Source: Candidatus Dichloromethanomonas elyunquensis (GTDB lineage Bacteria; Bacillota; Desulfitobacteriia; Desulfitobacteriales; Syntrophobotulaceae). Taken from it: 64,000 bases of DNA. The stretch's first letter is position 1. Each line of letters begins with the position of its first letter. Shown in pieces: positions 24,887 through 33,882 of the stretch. Position numbers and translations under genes: made by a program. The stretch is taken from assembly GCA_001515265.1 (NCBI GenBank), contig LNDB01000001.1, positions 124,001 to 188,000 of the forward strand, read 5' to 3'. The notes below the pieces were generated by a model. That model was not told where the DNA came from. It saw nothing but the letters and a program-made list of their open reading frames with translations, and did no database searches.

Positions 24887-27370
24887 TTATTTTACAACAA
24901 TATTGACCAGTTTGCCTGGTACTGTAATCACTTTGACTACGGTTTTCCCATCGAGGTACTGTTTGACCCTGTCTGATGCCAAAATTAATTTTTCCAGTTC
25001 TTCACCGGGCATTCCGGCAGGAACCTGAACCTTATCCCGCACCTTCCCGTTTACCTGGAGAATAATTGTAATTTCTTCTTCTACCAGAGCGTTTTCATCT
25101 ATGGAAGGCCAGGCTTGTTTATGGATACTCCCGGTATATCCGATCTGACTCCAAAGTTCTTCGGCAATATGGGGGGCAAACGGCGCCAATAATGTAAGAA
25201 CCGCTTCAATCCCCTCCCTGGCCACAGCAATATTGACATCTTGTTGTTCTTTATAAAGATAAAGGGCATTAACAAGTTCCATAATGGAACTGATAGCCGT
25301 ATTGAAATTAAACCTTACCCCGACATCATTGGTTACCCGTTTGATCGCCGTGTGGATATCAAATCTCATTTTTTTGGCATTTATGTCAAGATTCTGCGGA
25401 GATAGTTCCTGACCCTGCTGCGCTTTGAGAGATTCCCCGTATTGCAAAACCAAACGCCAGACCCGGTTCAGGAAACGGTAACAACCCTCCACTCCCTGGT
25501 CGCTCCACTCCAGGTCCCGCTCAGGGGGAGCGGCGAAGAGGATGAACATCCTGGCTGTATCTGCGCCGTATTTTCCAATGATCTCCTCGGGACTGACAAC
25601 GTTCCCTTTGGATTTGGACATCTTGGACCCATCCATGCAAACCATCCCCTGCGTTAAAAGGTTGGCAAAGGGTTCATCCACTTCCAGATACCCGAAATCC
25701 CGCAGTGCCTTCGTAAAGAAACGGGAATAAAGCAGATGGAGGATGGCATGTTCTACTCCCCCGACATATTGGTCCACATTCATCCATTTGGCTGCGGCTT
25801 TTTCATCAAAGGCTTTTGCGGTATTCCTCGGGTCGCAATAGCGCAAATAATACCAGGATGAACACATAAAGGTATCCATGGTATCTGTCTCCCGGCGTGC
25901 TTGCCTTCCGCACTTGGGACAGGTTGTGTTCACAAACGCGGAAGAAGTGGTAAGGGGATTTTCTCCGGCTTTAAATATGACATCCCCCGGTAGCTGCACA
26001 GGCAGCTGATCATCCGGAACCGGAACCGTTCCGCAGGAATCACAGTAAACCATGGGGATCGGAGCCCCCCAATACCGCTGCCTGGATATCAGCCAATCTC
26101 TGAGCCGATAGTTCACTTTGCGTTCTCCCAATTGGAATTTTTCAAGTTTGCCTGCCATCCGGTCCCAGGCGGTATCGTTATCCAACCCGTCAAAATCTGC
26201 GGAATTGACCATGGTCCCTTCTCCGGTATAAGCGGCAGACATGGGAAGATCTTTGTCTTCCACGGATAGTGCAGGATCAAGAATTACCCTTGCAATTGGA
26301 AGATTATACTTCTTAGCGAATTCAAAATCCCTTTCATCGTGTCCCGGTACCCCCATGACGGCCCCAGTTCCATACTCGAGCAAAACGTAATTGGCAATCC
26401 AAATGGGAACGAGTTCCCCGCTTAAGGGATTAATACAGTGATGACCGATGAACATTCCCTCTTTTTCTGCCTCGGTTGAAGTTCGGGCAATTTCATTCAG
26501 CCCTTTCATCTTCTCAATGAAAGCATTCACATCCTGCTCGTATTCCGTTCCTTGCACCAATTCGGTGACCAGGGGATGCTCCGGTGCTAGGACAACGCAA
26601 CTGGCTCCGAATAGGGTATCTACCCGGGTGGTAAATACGGTAATCATATCGGTCCTGCCGACTGCTTTGAATTTAGCCTCAACCCCTTCCGAGCGGCCAA
26701 TCCAGTTACGCTGCATGGTCTTCACTTTTTCCGGCCATCCGGTAAGTTTTTCTAAATCATTGAGAAGCTGCTCGGAATAATCGGTTATTTTGAAAAACCA
26801 CTGTTCTAAGTCTTTCTTGGTAACAGGAGTATCACATCGTTCACAAGCCCCGTCTACGACCTGTTCATTGGCCAAAACAGTGGCGCAGGAAGGACACCAA
26901 TTAACAGCGGCCTTTTTTTTGTAAACAAGCCCATGCTTATAAAATTGAAGGAAAATCCACTGTGTCCAGCGATAGTAATCAGGATGGCAGGTGGCAACTT
27001 CCCTGTCCCAATCATAGGAAATTCCCATTTCCTGAAGCTGCCTTTTCATATTCGCTATATTTTTCCATGTCCATTCGGCCGGAGGGGTCTGATTTTTGAT
27101 GGCGGCGTTTTCCGCCGGAAGACCGAATGCGTCCCAGCCGATCGGATGAAGAACATTATATCCCTGCATCCTTTTGAATCTGGCAATTACGTCAACGATG
27201 GAATAATTGCGGACATGACCCATATGTAAATTTCCGGAAGGATAAGGAAACATAGCCAAAGCATAAAACTTTTCCTTGGCGGGATCATCATCCGTCTTAC
27301 CGGCCTTATGTTCAAACCAATTTTTTTGCCACTTGGACTCAATCTCATTAAAAAAGTATTTTTCCTGCAT
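24887..27370 (-). CDS. leuS: Leucyl-tRNA synthetase
   Basis: Class I aminoacyl-tRNA synthetase charging tRNA-Leu; 827 residues, normal for bacteria. It has [10 protein letters not shown] (HIGH variant at 49-52), the CP1 editing domain with the conserved [14 protein letters not shown] segment, a zinc-knuckle-like CDSCGTVP, and [11 protein letters not shown] near residue 580. GGAGG precedes the ATG. Its roughly 90-nt leader contains a terminator hairpin but no T-box motif. The rsfS gene lies upstream. Confidence 0.98.
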   Translation of the reverse strand: MQEKYFFNEIESKWQKNWFEHKAGKTDDDPAKEKFYALAMFPYPSGNLHMGHVRNYSIVDVIARFKRMQGYNVLHPIGWDAFGLPAENAAIKNQTPPAEWTWKNIANMKRQLQEMGISYDWDREVATCHPDYYRWTQWIFLQFYKHGLVYKKKAAVNWCPSCATVLANEQVVDGACERCDTPVTKKDLEQWFFKITDYSEQLLNDLEKLTGWPEKVKTMQRNWIGRSEGVEAKFKAVGRTDMITVFTTRVDTLFGASCVVLAPEHPLVTELVQGTEYEQDVNAFIEKMKGLNEIARTSTEAEKEGMFIGHHCINPLSGELVPIWIANYVLLEYGTGAVMGVPGHDERDFEFAKKYNLPIARVILDPALSVEDKDLPMSAAYTGEGTMVNSADFDGLDNDTAWDRMAGKLEKFQLGERKVNYRLRDWLISRQRYWGAPIPMVYCDSCGTVPVPDDQLPVQLPGDVIFKAGENPLTTSSAFVNTTCPKCGRQARRETDTMDTFMCSSWYYLRYCDPRNTAKAFDEKAAAKWMNVDQYVGGVEHAILHLLYSRFFTKALRDFGYLEVDEPFANLLTQGMVCMDGSKMSKSKGNVVSPEEIIGKYGADTARMFILFAAPPERDLEWSDQGVEGCYRFLNRVWRLVLQYGESLKAQQGQELSPQNLDINAKKMRFDIHTAIKRVTNDVGVRFNFNTAISSIMELVNALYLYKEQQDVNIAVAREGIEAVLTLLAPFAPHIAEELWSQIGYTGSIHKQAWPSIDENALVEEEITIILQVNGKVRDKVQVPAGMPGEELEKLILASDRVKQYLDGKTVVKVITVPGKLVNIVVK

Positions 27371-27415
27371 TTATCCAACCTCCCATTTCTATTCTTTCCC
27401 AATTTGAGTATACAT

Positions 27416-27445
27416 AAAAAACTCCCATCCCAAAGGGACGAGAGT
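27416..27445 (-). terminator. Terminator hairpin inside the leuS leader
   Basis: Eleven-base-pair stem (ACTCTCGTCCC / GGGATGGGAGT with G-U pairs), loop TTT, then a T-run. The loop and flanks CGTCCCTTTGGGA resemble T-box terminators. It lies downstream of a predicted promoter, so it is an attenuator candidate rather than an rsfS terminator. No GGTGGTACCGCG motif is present. Confidence 0.7.
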
Positions 27446-27465
27446 CTTCTTTCCTTCAGGGCCTT

Positions 27466-27495
27466 ATTTTATATAGAAACCTTAGTTTAAGTCAA
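27466..27495 (-). promoter_or_regulatory. Candidate leuS promoter
   Basis: TTGACT (27495-27490), 16 bp, TATAAA (27473-27468); TAAAAT two bases further is an alternative -10. It lies 40 bp downstream of the rsfS stop codon. Confidence 0.6.
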
Positions 27496-27534
27496 GGGTC
27501 TGTCAAAGACTTAAGCTTTAGGCGCACATATGCT

Positions 27535-27876
27535 CTATAATACGACTTCCCGCGCATCTCCCCACAAACGCTCCAAACTATAGAATTCCCGCGTATCCGG
27601 TGTCATAATATGGATTACGAGATCCCCGCAATCAATTAAGACCCAGTTTGCTTCCGGCAAGCCTTCTTTTCTGAGTATGGGTATACCCAATTCAGGTAAT
27701 TTTTCCAGCAAGTGATCCGTGATGGCTTTGGTTTGTGTTGTCGTATTCCCGGTTGCGATAATAAAATAATCAGCAATAATTGAAATTCCTTTGAGTTCTA
27801 AAACAGTGATTTTACCGCCTCTTTTATCATCGATAAAATCAATGACTTTACTCAACTGGTTATTCCCAAGTACCAA
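27535..27876 (-). CDS. rsfS: Ribosomal silencing factor RsfS
   Basis: Binds ribosomal protein L14 and blocks subunit joining when nutrients are scarce. The 113-residue protein has the family segments ADYFIIATGNTTTQTKAI, WVLIDCGDLVIHIM and FYSLERLWGDA. The start is a TTG at 27876 with GGAGG six bases upstream. It follows yqeK by 14 bp, the conserved nadD-yqeK-rsfS order, here interrupted between nadD and yqeK by an RRM gene. Confidence 0.95.
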   Translation of the reverse strand: MVLGNNQLSKVIDFIDDKRGGKITVLELKGISIIADYFIIATGNTTTQTKAITDHLLEKLPELGIPILRKEGLPEANWVLIDCGDLVIHIMTPDTREFYSLERLWGDAREVVL

Positions 27877-27890
27877 ATTGGAGCCTCCTT

Positions 27891-28466
27891 TTAATCATTT
27901 CCATTGTTCTTCAAACTCTCATAGGTTAACCATGTGAGTTGATGAATGATTTTCCCACTATCTCTGAGGTAGTTCAATGTATGCTCTACACAAGCTAAGG
28001 TTCCCTCTTTAAGGTCATGATACAACTTCTTTCTGAGCTTGTCTACTCCGTGAAAACTTCGTGAAGGTTCAGTCAGATCCGCGCTGTAAATCAGCATTTC
28101 CAAATTGGACATCCCAGGTCTGCCCAAAGTATGATTTGCCACGGCATTAAGAATATCCTCATCATGGATTCCATGTTCATTTCGCAGCATATAGGCGGCA
28201 ATCCTTCCATGAAGGACCTGAGGGCATTGCAGGTCATCGGGATATTGAATAAGTCCCCATTCGTTTGCTTTCCGCATTTGATCCTGAAGGGAATACATTT
28301 TTGCCATATCGTGGGTGAGGGCGGCCAAAGCCGCAGCTTCAGGATCTATCTGATATTTTCCCGCAAGATCACAAGCGAGCACTTCGACTCCGATAGTATG
28401 CCGGAATCTCTCAAACTCCAAATTTCTAGCAGCCAGGAGACGGAACTGTCCAAGCGGGTAGCCCAT
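27891..28466 (-). CDS. yqeK: HD-domain hydrolase YqeK, probable symmetrical Ap4A hydrolase
   Basis: The 191-residue HD protein has H23 in RFRHTIGV, H52-D53 in THDMAK, and further His/Asp in QVLHGRIAAYM and NHTLGRPGM. YqeK proteins hydrolyse diadenosine tetraphosphate to two ADP using iron. It sits directly upstream of rsfS, as in other Firmicutes. Confidence 0.93.
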   Translation of the reverse strand: MGYPLGQFRLLAARNLEFERFRHTIGVEVLACDLAGKYQIDPEAAALAALTHDMAKMYSLQDQMRKANEWGLIQYPDDLQCPQVLHGRIAAYMLRNEHGIHDEDILNAVANHTLGRPGMSNLEMLIYSADLTEPSRSFHGVDKLRKKLYHDLKEGTLACVEHTLNYLRDSGKIIHQLTWLTYESLKNNGND

Positions 28467-28487
28467 GACGACAACCTCTCTTTAGAA

Positions 28488-28530
28488 TAGTAATAATAAT
28501 AAGAAGAATACGGTACAATATACCGTATTC
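28488..28530 (-). terminator. Possible terminator after the RRM gene
   Basis: Perfect 10-bp inverted repeat GAATACGGTA / TACCGTATTC with a 5-nt centre (28506-28530), followed on the minus strand by a T-rich tract with interspersed A. The AT-rich tail makes it weak, and an operator ahead of yqeK is an alternative. Confidence 0.4.
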
Positions 28531-28625
28531 ACCGGGGTCCAGGATATTTAAGATAAACCAGAATACTCAAAAAGGTATGATAATATTTAATAATTTATCT
28601 TAAGAGAAACCCCTGACCAAATCGC

Positions 28626-28880
28626 TTAGACAGTTTGGCGAGGTCTAGCTTCGTTAACTGTCAGTGAACGGCCGTTAAAATCACTGCCGTTAAGTTCTTC
28701 TGCAAGGTGCTCGGCATCGTCTGCAGCAACTTCAACAAAACCAAAGCCTCTTGAACGTCCTGTTTCTCTATCGGTTATAATTCTGCTGCCTACCACATTA
28801 CCGTAGCGAGAAAAGAACTCAGTCAGCTCCTCGGAAGAAGTACTCCAGGGAAGGTTGCCCACATACAGGGTTTTTGTCAT
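28626..28880 (-). CDS. RRM-domain RNA-binding protein
   Basis: Single RNA recognition motif of 84 residues, with RNP2 LYVGNLPW near the start and RNP1 RGFGFVEV near 45-52. Such small RRM proteins occur in cyanobacteria and some Clostridia and are often cold- or stress-related; the RNA target is unknown. The ATG at 28880 (MTKTLYVGN) has GAGGTG upstream; earlier in-frame starts lack one. It breaks the usual nadD-yqeK adjacency and is flanked by inverted repeats on its downstream side. Confidence 0.9.
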   Translation of the reverse strand: MTKTLYVGNLPWSTSSEELTEFFSRYGNVVGSRIITDRETGRSRGFGFVEVAADDAEHLAEELNGSDFNGRSLTVNEARPRQTV

Positions 28881-28959
28881 CAGATTCACCTCTAAAATCA
28901 TTTTGATAATAGTATAAGCAACTTATACTATAGTATACAAAGCTGTCGGAAGTCAATTT

Positions 28960-29601
28960 TTATTTGCTTTGGTAGAGATGGTTTGTTTTAATAAAAAGCC
29001 TTACTTCCTCCGGCAAGAGGTACCGGATAGATTTTTGATTAAAGACCCTGGACCGAATGTCAGTAGAAGATATTGCCAAGGCCGGAACTTCCAGCTGATA
29101 TATCCGTTCCTTGGTAAACGGATATTTTTTGAATATTTTACTAAGCACATTACGCGAATCATATCCCGGTCTGGAAACGCCAACAATTTTTGACAGCTTG
29201 ATAATTTCTTCGGGTTCCCTCCAGGTTAGCATTTCCTTCAAAGCGTCCGTTCCGGTAATGAAATAGAGCTCCTGATCTGAAAAGGTTTTCTTTAAAATAC
29301 GTAAGGTGTCAATGGTATAGGTCGGTCCTGTACGTTCAATCTCCATACGGGAAACCTTAAAGTTATTATTACTCCGTATTGACATCTCTACCATTTCAAA
29401 ACGCAGATTGGCATCGGTTATGATACGATCTATTTTATGAGGGGGATTTCCCGCAGGGATAAAAAGGACATTGTCCAGTTCGAGCTCAATCCTGGCTGTC
29501 TCTGCTGCCACGAGATGCCCGTAATGAATAGGATCGAAGGTTCCTCCCATAATCCCCAGCCGTAATCCGCCGGTCATTGAATCTCGAACGTTGGCTTCCA
29601 T
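28960..29601 (-). CDS. nadD: Nicotinate-nucleotide adenylyltransferase NadD
   Basis: Adenylates nicotinate mononucleotide to deamido-NAD in NAD synthesis. The 213-residue protein has the nucleotidyltransferase motif GGTFDPIHYGH (19-29) and the C-terminal ISSTDIRSR motif. GGGGAG lies six bases before the ATG. It is 72 bp downstream of yhbY and likely in the obgE-yhbY-nadD unit. Confidence 0.96.
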   Translation of the reverse strand: MEANVRDSMTGGLRLGIMGGTFDPIHYGHLVAAETARIELELDNVLFIPAGNPPHKIDRIITDANLRFEMVEMSIRSNNNFKVSRMEIERTGPTYTIDTLRILKKTFSDQELYFITGTDALKEMLTWREPEEIIKLSKIVGVSRPGYDSRNVLSKIFKKYPFTKERIYQLEVPALAISSTDIRSRVFNQKSIRYLLPEEVRLFIKTNHLYQSK

Positions 29602-29673
29602 CTTAATCTCCCCGGTTTAAATCTGTTATTCATGTATTCTCTAGTAATTTGGCTGTTTTCCTTGCAGGAATAT

Positions 29674-29967
29674 TCAATCCGGCAAAATGATCTTTACTTT
29701 ATCACCGGACGTTCGGTAAAGGAGAAAGTTACGTCCAATCACCTGAACAAGTTCGGCCTTGACCTTATCCGCCAATTGCAGGGCAATGCTTTCGGGAACA
29801 TCTGCGCAATTCTGTAAAACCCTGCCTTTGATTAACTCTCTCGCTTCCAGTGCATCGTCTGCTTGTTTCATCACATTTTCAGTGACTTCTTCTTTGCCGA
29901 TAAAAAGTATCGGTTCCATTTCATTGCCCAGAGACCTTAAAAATCTTTTTTGTTTACCGGTGAGCAT
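29674..29967 (-). CDS. yhbY: YhbY-type CRM-domain RNA-binding protein
   Basis: Ribosome-assembly factor that binds pre-50S particles. The 97-residue protein starts MLTGKQKRFLRSLG and has the CRM loop IGKEEVTENV and the C-terminal segment VQVIGRNFLLYR; the usual GxxG reads IGRN. It begins 5 bp after obgE, so translation is probably coupled. Confidence 0.95.
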   Translation of the reverse strand: MLTGKQKRFLRSLGNEMEPILFIGKEEVTENVMKQADDALEARELIKGRVLQNCADVPESIALQLADKVKAELVQVIGRNFLLYRTSGDKVKIILPD

Positions 29968-29972
29968 CTAGA

Positions 29973-31247
29973 TCACCCTCCTTCAGACCATTCCAATTCC
30001 AGATTACCAATCATCACTTTATCGCCAACTTTAATTCCTTCCTCCCGAAGGGCATCATCCACTCCCATGACTTTAAGGATATTTTGAAAGCGCATGATTC
30101 CGTCATCCGTATCGAGATAGGCCATCGCTGCATGTCTTTCAATTTCTTTTCCGCTTATAACAAACATTATGCCCTGACGCTCGATCCGGAACCGGTCTTC
30201 GTTTTGGGCCTGGATGATCCGATGCTGATCGGGATTCGCGGAAAATTCGATAGGGGGAACTTGAGGCAGAACCTGTGTTACCCTATGGAGAAGTTCTTCA
30301 ATTCCTTCCCCGGTTACCGCAGAAACCGGAAAGATTTCATATTGATCCCGCAAAAACTCTTTGAGCTTTCGCAGGTTCTCGACCGCACCGCTAACATCCA
30401 TTTTGTTGGGCACAACGATCATAGGTCTTTCCGCTAAAGCCGGACTATATTCCTTCAGTTCCCTGTTGATAATTTGGAAATCTTGAATCGGATCCCGTTC
30501 CTCAGATCCGGCTATATCCAAAATATGGAGCAATAATCTGGTTCGTTCAATGTGCCGCAAGAACTCGTGCCCCAATCCGGCTCCGGCATGGGCCCCCTCG
30601 ATAATTCCGGGAATATCCGCCATCACAAAGCTCTCGTCTTCCACTTTAACCACCCCAAGATTAGGAACCAGTGTCGTAAAGTGATAATCGGCAATTTTGG
30701 GACGCGCCGCCGATACTCTGGATATGAGCGTAGATTTGCCGACATTGGGAAACCCGACTAATCCGACATCGGCCAGCAGTTTGAGTTCTAATAAAAGCCA
30801 GCGCTCTTCTCCCGGCTCTCCTCTTTCCGCCACGGTGGGAGCTTTATTGGTATTGCTCATAAACCTGGCATTTCCGCGGCCCCCGCGGCCGCCTTTGACG
30901 ATAATAACCTGCTGTCCATGTCTTGTTACATCTGCAAGGATCTCTCCCGACGCTTCATCTTTAATGATTGTACCGGACGGAATCCGCAGAATCAAATCGG
31001 AGGCACTTTTTCCATGCATGTCTTTACCTTCTCCATGCTCCCCGCGGTCGGCTTTATAGTGCCTTCTATATCGAAAATCTACCAGGGTTCTTAGACCTTC
31101 ATCGGCTTCAAAGATAATGTTTCCCCCGCGGCCGCCGTCCCCTCCGTTGGGTCCCCCCATCGGAACATATTTTTCCCTGCGGAAAGATACGGCGCCTGCT
31201 CCGCCATCACCGGCTTTGACATAGATTTTTGTCCGGTCATAAAACAT
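29973..31247 (-). CDS. obgE: GTPase ObgE (CgtA)
   Basis: Essential GTPase in 50S assembly and the general stress response, also needed for sporulation initiation in Bacillus. The 424-residue protein has the Gly-rich Obg fold (1-158; GGPNGGDGGRGGN), the G domain with GFPNVGKST (165-172) and NKMD, and a C-terminal OCT domain from about 345. AGAGGGA precedes the ATG. It lies immediately downstream of spo0B, the conserved order. Confidence 0.98.
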   Translation of the reverse strand: MFYDRTKIYVKAGDGGAGAVSFRREKYVPMGGPNGGDGGRGGNIIFEADEGLRTLVDFRYRRHYKADRGEHGEGKDMHGKSASDLILRIPSGTIIKDEASGEILADVTRHGQQVIIVKGGRGGRGNARFMSNTNKAPTVAERGEPGEERWLLLELKLLADVGLVGFPNVGKSTLISRVSAARPKIADYHFTTLVPNLGVVKVEDESFVMADIPGIIEGAHAGAGLGHEFLRHIERTRLLLHILDIAGSEERDPIQDFQIINRELKEYSPALAERPMIVVPNKMDVSGAVENLRKLKEFLRDQYEIFPVSAVTGEGIEELLHRVTQVLPQVPPIEFSANPDQHRIIQAQNEDRFRIERQGIMFVISGKEIERHAAMAYLDTDDGIMRFQNILKVMGVDDALREEGIKVGDKVMIGNLELEWSEGG

Positions 31248-31271
31248 AGTTAATCCCTCTGCTTCATCGAC

Positions 31272-31769
31272 TCATTTTGCTTCAAAGTTTTTCTCCAGAC
31301 AGATTTGTCCTTGATTCAGCAGCTTAAATTCACTGCCGAAACCTCGGGGTAAAGGAAACAAACGAATTCTAACCCATAAATTTCCAGGATCTTCATCTTC
31401 CGGTATTAAGTCAAGACATTCTTTAGTGTATCCATAAAATAAGAAAGCATTATCTTCTCCCAGCCTTTCCCGCCAGAACTCTTCACTTTTCATTTCCAGG
31501 GGAAAATCAATGGCCATTTCGACACCTTTTAACCTTAACCCAAAATGCCACCCCATTAGAACAGCGACTATGTTTTTTTCACCGATCGTATAAATTTCCT
31601 GTTGAAGCGATAATCCTTCGACTGTTTCATCGATATAGGACAATGCTTTTTGAGGCATATTCAATTGCAAATAGCCTCGGATAACCTGAAAATTATTCAG
31701 AAAATCATGGCGCTGAATTTGAAAGTTTTCCAATTGTTCAAACAACAGGGTTTTATCTAACTGAGACAT
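31272..31769 (-). CDS. spo0B: Spo0B-like sporulation phosphotransferase
   Basis: Probable sporulation phosphorelay protein. The 165-residue protein has the dimerisation helix motif QRHDFLNNFQVIRGYLQL at about 19-36 with phospho-accepting His21, and an ATPase-like C-terminal half without clear N or G boxes, as in Bacillus Spo0B. The location between rpmA and obgE is the same as in Bacillus. Spo0B is uncommon in Clostridium proper but found in Peptococcaceae. It could instead be a sensor-kinase-like HDxxN protein; position makes Spo0B the better call. Confidence 0.83.
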   Translation of the reverse strand: MSQLDKTLLFEQLENFQIQRHDFLNNFQVIRGYLQLNMPQKALSYIDETVEGLSLQQEIYTIGEKNIVAVLMGWHFGLRLKGVEMAIDFPLEMKSEEFWRERLGEDNAFLFYGYTKECLDLIPEDEDPGNLWVRIRLFPLPRGFGSEFKLLNQGQICLEKNFEAK

Positions 31770-31840
31770 ATTTCCTCCCTAAAAATCCTTCAAACAAAAC
31801 AAACCCCTGAGTTAACCCAGGGGTATGAAGCTTGCTTGAG

Positions 31841-32116
31841 TTATTGGGCTTGAGCAACACCGTTTTGAGAATAAACACTTACTTGTTTACGGAATTTGTC
31901 TTTGCGTTCAAACTTGACATAACCGTCAATCAATGCAAATAATGTATCATCGCTGCCAATACCGCAGTTATTACCCGGATGAATCTTGGTGCCGCGCTGG
32001 CGAACCAAAATATTTCCGGCTGCAACGAACTGCCCATCGGCCCGTTTGACTCCAAGTCTTTGCGCTTGACTATCCCTACCATTTCGGGTACTGCCTACAC
32101 CTTTCTTATGAGCCAT
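31841..32116 (-). CDS. rpmA: 50S ribosomal protein L27
   Basis: Large-subunit protein whose N-terminus reaches the peptidyl-transferase centre. The 91-residue protein starts directly at [16 protein letters not shown]. It lacks the roughly nine-residue N-terminal extension that the protease Prp (YsxB) removes in most Firmicutes, and no prp gene lies between rplU and rpmA. GAGGAGGTGA precedes the ATG, which excludes a missed upstream start. Confidence 0.97.
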   Translation of the reverse strand: MAHKKGVGSTRNGRDSQAQRLGVKRADGQFVAAGNILVRQRGTKIHPGNNCGIGSDDTLFALIDGYVKFERKDKFRKQVSVYSQNGVAQAQ

Positions 32117-32168
32117 GAAAGTTCACCTCCTCAAATGGAAGACATGATAAATAAAGAAAGAAAGCCGT

Positions 32169-32480
32169 TTACGCTTGAATCGTTTCTACAGAAAGCTTAG
32201 TATAAGGCTGACGATGGCCTTTTTTTACACGGACATGCTTTTTGGATTTATAACGGAAAGCGATAACCTTATCGGCTTTTCCCTGTCCAATAACCTTTAC
32301 AACTACGGAAGCTCCCTCTACTACCGGAGTCCCAACGGTTATCATTCCATTTTTTTCCACAAGCAGCACTTCATTAATATTAAGGGTTTGACCTTCAATG
32401 ACTGCAAGCTTTTCTACCTGAATGACATCGCCCTCTTGAACTCTGTATTGTTTGCCCCCGGTCTCGATAACTGCATACAT
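32169..32480 (-). CDS. rplU: 50S ribosomal protein L21
   Basis: Large-subunit protein binding 23S rRNA; 103 residues starting [18 protein letters not shown] and ending with [11 protein letters not shown]. The ATG at 32480 has GGAGGTG eight bases upstream; an earlier in-frame start lies inside the leader and is rejected. It is first in rplU-rpmA with 52 bp between them. Confidence 0.97.
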   Translation of the reverse strand: MYAVIETGGKQYRVQEGDVIQVEKLAVIEGQTLNINEVLLVEKNGMITVGTPVVEGASVVVKVIGQGKADKVIAFRYKSKKHVRVKKGHRQPYTKLSVETIQA

Positions 32481-32588
32481 ATTATTTACACCTCCCATAC
32501 CCAGACTCGCCAATTGAGGTCGGTTTTCAAAAAAACCTGTTTTGTACCTTGTACGTGCGGTTGTGGCAAGAAGTTACCACGTTTAAAT
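32481..32588 (-). promoter_or_regulatory. Structured rplU leader, possible L21 autoregulatory leader
   Basis: About 100 nt between the promoter and rplU containing paired segments such as GTACAAGGTAC, and the stretch GGCGAGTCTGGGTATGGGAGGTG at the ribosome-binding site. Firmicutes often carry an L21 leader RNA here; assignment to that family is by position and impression only. Confidence 0.35.
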
Positions 32589-32617
32589 ATTTTAGCATTA
32601 TTGGGTACTTTCGTCAA
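32589..32617 (-). promoter_or_regulatory. Sigma-A promoter of rplU-rpmA
   Basis: TTGACG (32617-32612), 17 bp, TAAAAT (32594-32589) preceded by TGC, an extended -10. It begins 18 bp after the rng stop codon. Confidence 0.75.
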
Positions 32618-32634
32618 CAACTGAAAATCACAGC

Positions 32635-33882
32635 CTATCTTTTGGCCAACCGGCCCCTTCCGGAACATTTAGGACAATCCGCCGTATAACGGGCGGCAAG
32701 AGTCTGTCCTTGCTTCTTGCGGGTCACTTCGACCAGTCCTAATTTGGTTAAACCTATTACTTTACATTTTACCTTATCCCGTTCAAAAAATTTCTCCAAA
32801 GTAGTGATTAATTTTTCCCAGTCTTCCGTTCGTTCTAAATCAATAAAATCAATAATGATAATTCCGCTTAAATTCCGTAGCCTGATTTGACGGGAAATTT
32901 CTTCCGCCGCTTCCAGGTTAAGACTCAGCAAGGTTTCCTCAAGGTTATTGTTGCCGGTATATTTCCCTGAATTGACATCAATAGCTGTCAGCGCCTCTGT
33001 TTGCTCTATCACCAGATACCCTCCCCTGGCAAGGGGTACTCTAGGGTGTAACGCATTACGAATTTCAACATCAATCCCGTAACGTTCGAAAAGAGACGCT
33101 TTCATATCCGTCCAAATTTTGCTTGCAGCCGGACATCCCAGTTCTCTTAACTTTTCCCGCAGCAATTCGGCCGTCTTTCCGTTGTCAATCATAATTTTAT
33201 CCACTTCGTCATCAATTATTTCTCTTACAAGCCGGGAAAACGGATCATTACTGCCGTAAAGAAGACCTTTTACAGTATGATCTTCAATTTTCTTGAAAAT
33301 TTCTTGCTGCTCCGACTGAAGCCTTTGTACATCTTCAAAAAACTCCTTAGCGGATACTCCCTCTGCCAGGGTGCGTATAATAAGTCCCGCTTCGGCCGGT
33401 TTCACTCTTTCCCCCAAGGATTGCAGACGCTGTCTTTCTTTTTCGTCTTTTATTTTTCGGGAAACTCCGATATACCCATGAACTCCCGGAAGCAAAACGA
33501 CATAACGCCCTGCGAGGGAAAGATGGGTCGTTACCCTAGCCCCTTTGTTTCCAACAGGCTCTCTCACAATCTGAACAATAATTTCCTGTCCTTCTTTCAG
33601 GTAATTTTCTATGGACGGAAAAACTTTGGGGATTATTTTCTCGTTACCGGCAAATTCCTCCTCCAACACATCCCCAACGTAAAGGAACGCGTTTTTACCT
33701 AACCCGATATCGATGAAAGCAGCTTGTATTCCGGGAACGATATTATTGACTTTCCCTTTATAAATGCTGCCTGCCAGACGCAATTCTTTTTCGGAATCGT
33801 CTAATACCTCGATCAGCTTTCCGCCGTCCAGGACGGCAGCCCTTATGTGATTATCTTTCAAGGTAATGATGATCTCTTTCAA
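32635..33882 (-). CDS. rng: Ribonuclease G/E family endoribonuclease
   Basis: Endoribonuclease in rRNA maturation and mRNA decay. The 415-residue protein has an S1-like domain near 38-115 (YKGKVNNIVPGIQAAFIDIG), the DNase-I-like catalytic acids in AIDVNSGKY and IIIDFIDL, and a C-terminal zinc-link CPKCSGRGR. It lacks the long RNase E C-terminal scaffold, so it is RNase G-like. The start is TTG at 33882, overlapping the upstream gene's stop by 4 bp. Its place next to the radical-SAM-linked gene and rplU is typical of Clostridia. Confidence 0.95.
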   Translation of the reverse strand: MKEIIITLKDNHIRAAVLDGGKLIEVLDDSEKELRLAGSIYKGKVNNIVPGIQAAFIDIGLGKNAFLYVGDVLEEEFAGNEKIIPKVFPSIENYLKEGQEIIVQIVREPVGNKGARVTTHLSLAGRYVVLLPGVHGYIGVSRKIKDEKERQRLQSLGERVKPAEAGLIIRTLAEGVSAKEFFEDVQRLQSEQQEIFKKIEDHTVKGLLYGSNDPFSRLVREIIDDEVDKIMIDNGKTAELLREKLRELGCPAASKIWTDMKASLFERYGIDVEIRNALHPRVPLARGGYLVIEQTEALTAIDVNSGKYTGNNNLEETLLSLNLEAAEEISRQIRLRNLSGIIIIDFIDLERTEDWEKLITTLEKFFERDKVKCKVIGLTKLGLVEVTRKKQGQTLAARYTADCPKCSGRGRLAKR

